From positions 22,028 through 86,027 of the forward strand of contig NZ_QLSZ01000011.1 of the NCBI RefSeq assembly GCF_003268855.1: a DNA stretch of 64,000 bases, in the 5' to 3' direction. The notes below the pieces were generated by a model. The model was not told the origin of the DNA and did no database searches. It was given only the letters and a program-made list of their open reading frames with translations. A program made the position numbers and the translations under genes. This DNA comes from Flavobacterium aciduliphilum (GTDB taxonomy: Bacteria; Bacteroidota; Bacteroidia; Flavobacteriales; Flavobacteriaceae). Positions 44,780 through 52,609 of the stretch are shown here, piece after piece (position 1 is the first letter of the stretch; each line of letters opens with the position of its first letter).

Positions 44780-45841
44780 TTATAAAAATGAAATTGGAGG
44801 ACAACATAAGTTTTCAGTTTCAAAGTAGGCCGTACCCCATGATAGACCAACTCCAAATCCACACGCCAAATATTTCTTGTTTTTTTCTTTAACTTCTTCT
44901 CTCAACTGAGAAACAATTGTTAAGGGAATCGAACAAGAAGAAGTGTTTCCATATTCTGATAAAGAATAAGGAACCTTGGATTCTTCAACTCCAACTTTTT
45001 TTCTGATTTTATCATTCATCATCTTATTCGCCTGATGTAACAACAAATAATCTATTGATTCTATTGAAATATTATATTTTTCTACTAGTGCTTTTATCGA
45101 CTTAGGTGCTTTGGTTATTCCAAAAACAAAAACATCTGTTCCATTAAGATGACTTTGTAAATTGTTTCTAAAAATACCCGATTCACGTTTTTTAACTTCA
45201 AGAGAGTCATGTGAAAACGGATTTCTATACCCTCCATCTTCAATAATTATGGATTTATATCCACTTCCATCTGTTCCAGTATGAAATTTAATCCCATCTG
45301 CTCCCTCTTTATATTCTATTGCTGTTGCAGTACCCGCATCTCCAAACAGTGGGTAAGTACTTTTATCTAGAGGTGATTTTGTCATGGTTACAGTATCTCC
45401 AACTAATAACAATCCTTTTTTCATTGAACCAGTTGATAGTAAAGCTGATAGAGTAGACAAACCATATACCCAACCTGAACATCCTAACGAAATTTGAATA
45501 GAAAAGCACTCATTTGAAAGTCCTAACCTATCTTGCAATATAGATGATGTAGCTGGCAATTGATAATCTGGTGTTTGAGTCACAAATACTAAGACATCAA
45601 TTTCATCCAAACTCCATCCTAATTCTTTAATTAAATCTTGTGCCGCTTTTACACATAAATCGGAACTACATAATCCAGAATCTGATACAGTATGCCTTTT
45701 TAATATAGCTGTACTTTCTATAAATTTTTCAATATCTTCATTTGAACCTATTATTTTAGAATTTCTATTGTCTTCAACATGTTGAGGCACGCAAGCAGAA
45801 ATTCCTTTTATTTCAACATTTTTAATTTCCTGAAAAGCCAT
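44780..45841 (-). CDS. 3-oxoacyl-ACP synthase III, first copy
   Basis: The 353-residue protein keeps the KAS III triad: Cys121 in ISLGCSGWVYGL, His269 in YLLLHQANKMM and Asn299 in EYGNTSSCSIPL. It shares length, motif spacing and stretches such as FVTQTPDYQLPATSS with the downstream copy (43707-44765), so they are paralogs by duplication. It is the first fatty-acyl gene read after the PglD-like acyltransferase, 8 bases away. The likely substrate is a short acyl-CoA or acyl-ACP plus malonyl-ACP. Confidence 0.87.
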   Translation of the reverse strand: MAFQEIKNVEIKGISACVPQHVEDNRNSKIIGSNEDIEKFIESTAILKRHTVSDSGLCSSDLCVKAAQDLIKELGWSLDEIDVLVFVTQTPDYQLPATSSILQDRLGLSNECFSIQISLGCSGWVYGLSTLSALLSTGSMKKGLLLVGDTVTMTKSPLDKSTYPLFGDAGTATAIEYKEGADGIKFHTGTDGSGYKSIIIEDGGYRNPFSHDSLEVKKRESGIFRNNLQSHLNGTDVFVFGITKAPKSIKALVEKYNISIESIDYLLLHQANKMMNDKIRKKVGVEESKVPYSLSEYGNTSSCSIPLTIVSQLREEVKEKNKKYLACGFGVGLSWGTAYFETENLCCPPISFL

Positions 45842-45849
45842 AATTACTA

Positions 45850-46491
45850 CTATATTTTAAAAATTTTTGCTGGATTCCCATGGTATAATTGATTATCTTT
45901 CGTATTTCTACAAACAATACTACCTGCTCCAATTCTTGTATTATTCCCAATTTTATTACCTTGTAAGACAACGGATTCTACTCCAAAAAAATTATTATCC
46001 CCAACAACTACATCGCCCGAGATTCTTGTTGAAGGACCTAATATATTATTATTTCCTAAAATCACATCGTGACCAAGGGCCACTTGTCCATTAAATAAAT
46101 TAAAATCCCCTAATTTAACATCACAAGATATTCTACATCCAAAAAAAATAATATTTCCTCTACCTATTTCAAATGAATATTCATCAAAAAAATTAACATT
46201 TGGGGCAATTATATTAGGGAAAGATATATTTTTATTATTTATTTTTTTTACAATAGCATCAATAATCTTTGGATTAGCAATTGCAATGGCTACAGCTAAA
46301 TCGTTTTGATAATTATTTAAAAAATCAACACCTCCTATTACTGCTCCATATCTGTTTTTATATCCCACTTCAAGACCATCATCAATAAAACCTAAAATAT
46401 TCCATGTAGGTGTATTTCTATTGATGGCATTTATAAGACATGCTATTTCTTTTCCAAATCCCCCACACCCGTAAATTACAATATCTTTCAT
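45850..46491 (-). CDS. PglD/NeuD-like sugar O- or N-acyltransferase
   Basis: The protein has an N-terminal nucleotide-sugar-binding Rossmann-like domain (KDIVIYGCGGFGKEIACLI) and a C-terminal left-handed beta-helix of hexapeptide repeats (GRGNIIFFGCRISCDV onward). The catalytic His is in NGQVALGHDVILG, as in PglD. PglD acetylates the 4-amino group of UDP-QuiNAc4N from acetyl-CoA. With two KAS III genes and an acyl carrier protein next door, this copy may instead use a longer hydroxyacyl donor; that is inference. It is 2 bases from the phosphoglycosyl transferase gene. Confidence 0.85.
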   Translation of the reverse strand: MKDIVIYGCGGFGKEIACLINAINRNTPTWNILGFIDDGLEVGYKNRYGAVIGGVDFLNNYQNDLAVAIAIANPKIIDAIVKKINNKNISFPNIIAPNVNFFDEYSFEIGRGNIIFFGCRISCDVKLGDFNLFNGQVALGHDVILGNNNILGPSTRISGDVVVGDNNFFGVESVVLQGNKIGNNTRIGAGSIVCRNTKDNQLYHGNPAKIFKI

Positions 46492-46493
46492 TT

Positions 46494-47096
46494 TTAATTT
46501 CCTTTAAACATTTGCATAGTCGTTGTGTCAGAGGCATTCACCCCTTCTCTTTTAATTACCTTTATTATTGTTTTGTATATAATCTTGAGATCTAAAAGAA
46601 AGCTACAATTATCTACATACCAAACATCTAGTTCAAATCTCTGTGTCCAATCTATAGAATTTCTACCATTGACTTGAGTCCAACCCGTAATTCCTGGTTT
46701 CACCTCATGCCTCCTTTTTTGAAAATCATTATATAAATCTAAGTAACTCACCAACAATGGTCTTGGTCCTATTAAACTCATTTGTCCAAATAATACATTC
46801 AATAATTGAGGTAATTCATCTAACGATGTTTGTCTCAAAAATCTACCTACTTTAGTAATACGCTTCATGTCAGGTAATGGCTTTCCTTGTTCATCGTATA
46901 AGTCCCTCATCGTCTTAAATTTTACAATTTTAAAGATTTTACCATCTTTTCCTGGCCTTTGCTGGAAAAAAAATACCTTTCCTTTATTTGCAATGAGAAG
47001 CAAGATTGAAACGATAAACAATATCGGGAAAAAAAACAATAATACAATTAAAGATACTGAAAAATCTATTACCCTTTTTATAAAAAATTTATACAT
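46494..47096 (-). CDS. Small phosphoglycosyl transferase (sugar transferase)
   Basis: This 200-residue monotopic enzyme has a basic start, one re-entrant helix (LIVLLFFFPILFIVSILLLI), FFQQRPGKDGKIFKIVKFKTM, RQTSLDELPQLLNVLFGQMS and LIGPRPLLVSYLDLY. It attaches a sugar-1-phosphate to undecaprenyl phosphate and is the third such enzyme in the window. Its start lies one base after the end of the repaired acyltransferase frame (47098), which supports that the acyltransferase once reached here. Confidence 0.87.
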   Translation of the reverse strand: MYKFFIKRVIDFSVSLIVLLFFFPILFIVSILLLIANKGKVFFFQQRPGKDGKIFKIVKFKTMRDLYDEQGKPLPDMKRITKVGRFLRQTSLDELPQLLNVLFGQMSLIGPRPLLVSYLDLYNDFQKRRHEVKPGITGWTQVNGRNSIDWTQRFELDVWYVDNCSFLLDLKIIYKTIIKVIKREGVNASDTTTMQMFKGN

Positions 47097-47097
47097 T

Positions 47098-48081
47098 TTA
47101 ATTATTTAATATCTTTTTTACTTTTAAAACATCTATTATAAAGTCTACAATTCTATTTAACAAAAAAAAAGGAAAATAAAATCACAAAAATATTACTTGG
47201 AAATTGTGTGATTTTTATACATTTGATTATGTAAAATTGTGTAAGATACATTTCTAATGTTATACCTGAAATAAACTAATTAATCTATTTTTGTTTAGCC
47301 TTAATAAAAAACTATTACCAATAAATAGTATAAAGAAAATAGTTATCGTACAAGTAGCTATATAATTCATTATTTTTAAATGCCAATAAAAATCATCTTT
47401 GATATTATCATTTCTTCCACCTGTCTTTAAGCTGATAAAACCAAAAATAAGTAATAAAATAACAACAAAAGAAAATAACATGGAAGATTTTAAATTCAAA
47501 AACTCTAATTTTTTACTATCTGAAAAATACGAACCTACAAAAAATAAAATTAAATATAAATATAATTCATATCGCTTTGGTATAATAAATAGATAATTAG
47601 GATTGGGAACTAATAGATAGTTTATAAAAAAAACTATAACAAAAAAGAAAACAACATGCAAGTATTTAAGTTTAAAATCTATAACTAACTTCAAAAACAA
47701 ATAAAAACATAAAATGGCTCCTGTAAACCAATAGTGAGTATGATAATAAAGCTCGTAAGGTATTAAATAGTTTGAACTTGAAAAAAAAAGAGGGAACTCA
47801 TAGTTTAAAATGATAGTTATTATAGAAAAAACAAAAACTGATAAATATAATTTTAAAAATCGCATCAAATACCACCCAATAAAATTATTTGTTTTTTTCA
47901 TTGATTTTTCAATACCATATCCCGAAACAAAAAAGAAAATTCCTAAACCAATTGCGCAACCAGATGTAAGAAATCTAATACTAATTGGATATAAATTCGA
48001 GCAATGATAATTTGTAATAATAATTATTGCTATCGCTTTAAGTAAATTGTAAGGAAATTCAAATTTCACATTAACCTTCAT
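47098..48081 (-). pseudogene. Acyltransferase family 3 membrane protein with two compensating frameshifts
   Basis: The open part (48081-47260, 273 residues) is a polytopic acyltransferase-3: AIAIIIITNYHCSNLYPISI with the catalytic-type His, then FFFVSGYGIEKSM and about eight more helices. It stops at ISLFQV. The normal C-terminal motif continues in the next frame (SGITLEMYLTQFYIIK) once a base is added at the TTT at 47269-47271. That frame then needs one base fewer at the nine T of 47162-47170 to reach LLNRIVDFIIDVLKVKKILN and a stop at 47098, back in the original frame. The repaired length, about 327 residues, is normal for the family. It likely O-acetylated the glycan. Confidence 0.8.
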
Positions 48082-48092
48082 AAATTTTATTA

Positions 48093-49304
48093 TTAAATAT
48101 TTTGTTTAAAGTATTTCATTACAATTTCAAGAAACTGTTTAGCAAGAATTTCTTTGTCAAAAACTTCTAAAGCTAGTCTTCTTGAGTTTTTACTCATTTC
48201 ATCAATTCTTTTATCATTATTTTTTAAACTAACAATCTTGTCAACAAAATCATTTGGATCATCGGGATTAACATACAAACCGCAAAAATGACTCTCAACT
48301 AAATCTTTTGTCCAGCCCGAGGAGTTAACAATAATTGGTTTACCAGCGGATAGTGAATCAAAAAGTTTATTTGGTGAGTTAGTTTGTAAGATTTTTAAAT
48401 TTTTAAATGAAACACAACTTGCATCACAACAATTTACAATTTCAGATATTACAAAGGTATTATGTTTACCAACAAAAAGTACATTTTTTAAATCTTCTTC
48501 ATTTACAATATTCTTAAGTTTACTTTCGGTTTGTCCATAGCCTGCAAAAATAATATTAACATCATTCACAGACTTATCTTTCAAAATTTTAGCTACATCT
48601 ATTAGATATTCCAATCCATTAGCTACTCCCATTGAACCAAAATGAATAATATTAAAATTATCTTCTCTGATACCCATATCACACATTAATTCTTTATTTT
48701 TACCCCTAGGGTAAAATAAATCAGGTTTAGACATATTTGGAATAACTGTAACTTTATTTTTTTCAACGCCAGCATCTAATATTCCTTCTTCCATACCAGG
48801 GGAAAGTGCCACAATATGAATTGCATTCTTGTATATCGATCTTTCTATAGTTCGTAATAAATTAATAAAACATTTGTTTCTTATAACCCCAATTTGAATA
48901 GGAAATTCTGGCCACAAATCCCTAACTTCAAAAATATATTTTACTTTACATATTTTTTTAACTATCAAAGCTATAAACCCCACAGTTAAAGGAGTTGAAG
49001 TAGCATAAATAAGGCTAACTTTTTTTTCCTTTAAAACACTAAATAAGGCTCCAAAAAAGTATCTCAAAAAATTTAATATTTTTCTAAATTTAGATTGAGT
49101 ATTTGAATATCTTCCACCTAGATATATTACCTTAATTCCATCTATATCATGTATCCCTTTTGTCCTTTTAGTAAAACTAGTTAAGGCAGTAATTACAGTC
49201 ACCTGATAACCTTCATCAACCATTTTTTTTGCAAACCAATATGATCGGGTTGCACCATATTCATCAGGAGTGACAAAATATTGATGTAAATAAAGTAACT
49301 TCAT
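48093..49304 (-). CDS. Glycosyltransferase family 4 (WbuB-like)
   Basis: This GT-B enzyme begins KLLYLHQYFVTPDEYGATRS and has a membrane-contacting segment (LIYATSTPLTVGFIALIVKK) as in WbuB-like transferases. Donor-side motifs are NIIHFGSMGVANGLEYLIDV and SPNKLFDSLSAGKPIIVNSSG. The frame is open to an ATG at 49340, but that would overlap the upstream gene heavily; the ATG at 49304 gives 403 residues with the family N-terminus and sits 2 bases after that gene's stop codon. Confidence 0.85.
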   Translation of the reverse strand: MKLLYLHQYFVTPDEYGATRSYWFAKKMVDEGYQVTVITALTSFTKRTKGIHDIDGIKVIYLGGRYSNTQSKFRKILNFLRYFFGALFSVLKEKKVSLIYATSTPLTVGFIALIVKKICKVKYIFEVRDLWPEFPIQIGVIRNKCFINLLRTIERSIYKNAIHIVALSPGMEEGILDAGVEKNKVTVIPNMSKPDLFYPRGKNKELMCDMGIREDNFNIIHFGSMGVANGLEYLIDVAKILKDKSVNDVNIIFAGYGQTESKLKNIVNEEDLKNVLFVGKHNTFVISEIVNCCDASCVSFKNLKILQTNSPNKLFDSLSAGKPIIVNSSGWTKDLVESHFCGLYVNPDDPNDFVDKIVSLKNNDKRIDEMSKNSRRLALEVFDKEILAKQFLEIVMKYFKQNI

Positions 49305-49306
49305 AT

Positions 49307-50323
49307 TTATTGATTTAAAGTTTTTTCTATTACTGACCATGTAGCTTCAGATGTATATTTTAAAGACTCTTTGAGTGAATTAATTTTTAACTGAGATAAT
49401 AGTTGTCTATTCATATCTATTTCTTCAACATAATTATGAAACTCTTGATCTCCATTTTCAAATGGGATAATAAAACCTGTTTGTCTATGAATTACAAACT
49501 CATCTGCATGCAACCATTTTGTAACAATTACAGGGATTCCCGCAAAGTAAGCATCTACAATTGCACCAGGAAGCCCTTCTGTGTAGAACTTTGTTGGCAG
49601 TAGTAATAAATCATATTTATTTAGAGTACTATTTATTTCACTTGGTTGAAGAGATCCACAATAATTAATGATATTAATTTCCGAAACGCTCGCTAAAAAA
49701 TAATCTTCAATTTCTGAACTAATCTGTCCATAAAAATCAATTGTTACATCTAATTTCGTACTTTTAGCAAAATCAATTATCATGTCTATTCCTTTATTAG
49801 CATGAATTCTAGACATAAATACCAACTTTAATTTAGCATTTACATTTGGTTCAATAGAAAGTTGAACATTGTCTCTAAAATTAGGTATAATAACTGTATT
49901 CGTTATGTTATACTTTTCTTTTAGCTCTCTCTTCATTCTCTCAGTTTCAACATAAATCATTGAAATTTTTTCTAATTTAGAAATTAGAAAATTATTTGAC
50001 TCTAGAAAATTAACCAACCATCCCCCAACAACAAAATAATGAATTTTAAATCTGAAAACTCTTGATAAAAAATATACAATAGGGAAGAACGATTTTAAAT
50101 TATTTTGTGCAGGTAAATAAACTAATCTCCTAGAAACAGATAGCTTAAATATTAATTTTATAAAATTAAATTTACTTTTTTTTAAAATCTCAGTATCAAA
50201 ATAATCTACTGAACCTATGTTATCATTCAATAACTTATAAAGAGAACGTGTCTTAATCGTTTGTCCATCCAGTTTATTACTATAATAACCAAAATAACCA
50301 AGTACAAAATATTTTTTTTTCAT
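49307..50323 (-). CDS. Glycosyltransferase family 4-like
   Basis: The 338-residue GT-B protein starts KKKYFVLGYFGYYSNKLDG and its donor domain has LKLVFMSRIHANKGIDMIID and LLLPTKFYTEGLPGAIVDAY, with the EGxPxxxxD/E motif. Sequence does not reveal donor or acceptor. It overlaps the preceding GT4 gene by 4 bases, and its stop codon lies 2 bases before the next start. Confidence 0.84.
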   Translation of the reverse strand: MKKKYFVLGYFGYYSNKLDGQTIKTRSLYKLLNDNIGSVDYFDTEILKKSKFNFIKLIFKLSVSRRLVYLPAQNNLKSFFPIVYFLSRVFRFKIHYFVVGGWLVNFLESNNFLISKLEKISMIYVETERMKRELKEKYNITNTVIIPNFRDNVQLSIEPNVNAKLKLVFMSRIHANKGIDMIIDFAKSTKLDVTIDFYGQISSEIEDYFLASVSEINIINYCGSLQPSEINSTLNKYDLLLLPTKFYTEGLPGAIVDAYFAGIPVIVTKWLHADEFVIHRQTGFIIPFENGDQEFHNYVEEIDMNRQLLSQLKINSLKESLKYTSEATWSVIEKTLNQ

Positions 50324-51417
50324 CCAATAATTCTTTTATACTGATCAAATATTTTATTTTCATTAAACAAATCTAAAGCCTTTGTTCTATTCCTAGAGCC
50401 CATTAATTGTAAATCATTAGCAGAAGCATTAATAAAAAATCTTATTCCACTTTCAATACTCTTTGGATCCTCAGCAATACAAAGCTTGCCATTTACTCCA
50501 TCAACAATCAACTTTGGTATATCCGAAATATTTGATGCTAATATAGGTTTTCCTAATGCCATTCCCTCACAAATTGCATTTGGAAGGCCTTCAAAAAAAC
50601 TAAACAATGCTACAACATCACTTTTTAAAATTTCATCCTTAATATTGTGTGTCGCTGGTTTTAATTCAATTATTTTAGATAGATTGTTGTTCTCTATAAA
50701 ATCCATACACTCAACAATAGAATCATCATAATAAGGAGGTACTAAACTATTTCCAAACCAAGTTATCTTTATTTTAGACTTTTCAATTTCTGACATATTA
50801 GAAACAGCTTTTAATAAACCTATCAAATTTTTCAAATAACGATGACTTGCTGCTATAACAATTTTAAGCTCACCGTCCTCCTTATATTTATAATTATTAT
50901 CTGGCTTCCAAAAATCTAGATCAATCATATTATAAATTACTTGAATCTGCTTCTCCTTTAAAAAAGGATTGACTTTTAAAATCATATCCTTATTTGAAAA
51001 AGAATTTGTAACAATTCTATCTGAAAAAAAATGAAACAATCTAACAACAAAACTTTTATAAGACTTTAAAATTAATGGATTTGCACTTCTTTCATTTACT
51101 ACTAAATTCCATCTTTTATATGGAATAGCAGCAAACTCACACAAAAAATTAGATATTCCTAGATATGAAACGACAACATCAGCATCGCTATTACGGAGAT
51201 ACTCTCTAAATTTTATCATTCTCTTAATGGGCTTTCTCTCTTCAATACATTTTGTTTGAATTCCTTTTTCTCTCAATATTTCGCCATAATATTCTCTTGA
51301 ATAATATGTCAAAGTCGATACTTCGTGTCCTTCACTTTTATATTTCAATGCCAAATTAACCATTTGTCTTTGAGCTCCTCCAGAATATAAATCCCCAATA
51401 ACAAAAATAATTTTCAT
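50320..51417 (-). CDS. Glycosyltransferase family 4
   Basis: The 365-residue GT-B enzyme begins MKIIFVIGDLYSGGAQRQMV, the usual GGAQR acceptor-side loop. The donor domain has LKIVIAASHRYLKNLIGLLK and LFSFFEGLPNAICEGMALGK. It belongs with the two following GT4 genes, which suggests a repeat unit of several sugars. It lies 12 bases after the polymerase gene. Confidence 0.88.
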   Translation of the reverse strand: MKIIFVIGDLYSGGAQRQMVNLALKYKSEGHEVSTLTYYSREYYGEILREKGIQTKCIEERKPIKRMIKFREYLRNSDADVVVSYLGISNFLCEFAAIPYKRWNLVVNERSANPLILKSYKSFVVRLFHFFSDRIVTNSFSNKDMILKVNPFLKEKQIQVIYNMIDLDFWKPDNNYKYKEDGELKIVIAASHRYLKNLIGLLKAVSNMSEIEKSKIKITWFGNSLVPPYYDDSIVECMDFIENNNLSKIIELKPATHNIKDEILKSDVVALFSFFEGLPNAICEGMALGKPILASNISDIPKLIVDGVNGKLCIAEDPKSIESGIRFFINASANDLQLMGSRNRTKALDLFNENKIFDQYKRIIG

Positions 51418-51429
51418 AAAAACAAAAGA

Positions 51430-52596
51430 TTAATTTAGTGCAATATTTCTTTTCATCGCCTTAGAATAAATATAGCTCCCTATTATGTAAATGTATATCA
51501 TCCAAAACGGTTTACTCGTTAAACCTTGTCCAGCAGAAAAAATTTGTAAAATAAATTGTAACAAAACTATGGGTAAAATATAATCGTCCTTAGATTTCAA
51601 ATAAATAGATATTTTAATCAGTCTGTAATAGAAAAAGAAAAAAATAGTGAAGGAAACCAATCCTCCATAAGCTAAAATCTCTATAAATACATTATGAGGA
51701 CTATAAAATTTTCCAAAGAATATTGATATCACATCAAAATAACCATCTACTCCAAGTCCAAAAATAGGTTTATCAAGGATATAGGGTAAAATATCCTCCC
51801 AAATTGTATCTCTCCCTGACAAATCCCCTTTATCAACAGCCAATTCAAGTCTTTTACTCATTACATCAAAAGTCAAAAGGTATTGGATGATAAGATAAAT
51901 AGCAATAACTCCAAAAATCTTGATCCAAAAATTTGATTTTGTATTATTCTTGAAAACGAAAAAAATCACTAGAGAAATTACTAAACCAACAAAAGTAGTC
52001 CTTGAACCAGAATTTGCAATCATATTAAACAAAGGAATCAATATAAATAAATACAATAATTTATATTTAACAATAATTTTTTTTTCAAAAAAAATGGACA
52101 ATATATAGGTAACACAGAATACTGAAAATATTCCAATTGTATTAGGATTTTCTCCAAATATTTCGATTCTATTGTCTACATAGGTAATACCAATATTAAA
52201 TAAATAAAGTAAACCCATTAACATTATCCCCATATTAAATGAGAAAAACATATTGTCTAATACTTCTTTTTTATCATATACATAGGATAAATATATAATA
52301 AAAATTAATATAGATGATAGAATCGTATTATAACGCCATAACCATTCCATACTATAATTATAATTTATTAAACAAGAAATAGTAATAGAAGCTAAAAAAT
52401 AAAGTGTTGGAATAACAAATTTTTTTGTTTTTCTATTATAAATTTGGAATTTATCTGCTAAGATAAGTACGATCAAGAAAAAGCCAAATAACTTAGGAAT
52501 AGAATTTCCACCTAAGCTCAAACCATCATAGTTTTCAAAAACTACTGTAAAGGCATATATATACAAAAAGGCATTAATAATTTTTTTAAGTTTCAT
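51430..52596 (-). CDS. O-antigen/capsule polymerase (Wzy-like)
   Basis: The 388-residue protein has about ten to twelve membrane helices. Near the C-terminus YILDKPIFGLGVDGYFDVIS and YSPHNVFIEILAYGGLVSF form the periplasmic loop motif of Wzy/WaaL proteins, with the conserved His before NVF. It probably polymerises the nonulosonate-containing repeat unit flipped by the Wzx-like protein at 62527-63894. Wzy sequences diverge quickly, so substrate cannot be inferred. Confidence 0.82.
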   Translation of the reverse strand: MKLKKIINAFLYIYAFTVVFENYDGLSLGGNSIPKLFGFFLIVLILADKFQIYNRKTKKFVIPTLYFLASITISCLINYNYSMEWLWRYNTILSSILIFIIYLSYVYDKKEVLDNMFFSFNMGIMLMGLLYLFNIGITYVDNRIEIFGENPNTIGIFSVFCVTYILSIFFEKKIIVKYKLLYLFILIPLFNMIANSGSRTTFVGLVISLVIFFVFKNNTKSNFWIKIFGVIAIYLIIQYLLTFDVMSKRLELAVDKGDLSGRDTIWEDILPYILDKPIFGLGVDGYFDVISIFFGKFYSPHNVFIEILAYGGLVSFTIFFFFYYRLIKISIYLKSKDDYILPIVLLQFILQIFSAGQGLTSKPFWMIYIYIIGSYIYSKAMKRNIALN

Positions 52597-52609
52597 ACAT
52601 TCCTTTCAA

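Noticed and set aside
47097..47259. Apparent 163-base intergenic region that could hold a promoter or small RNA
   Set aside because: It translates, with two one-base corrections, into the C-terminus of the acyltransferase and ends one base before the next start codon.
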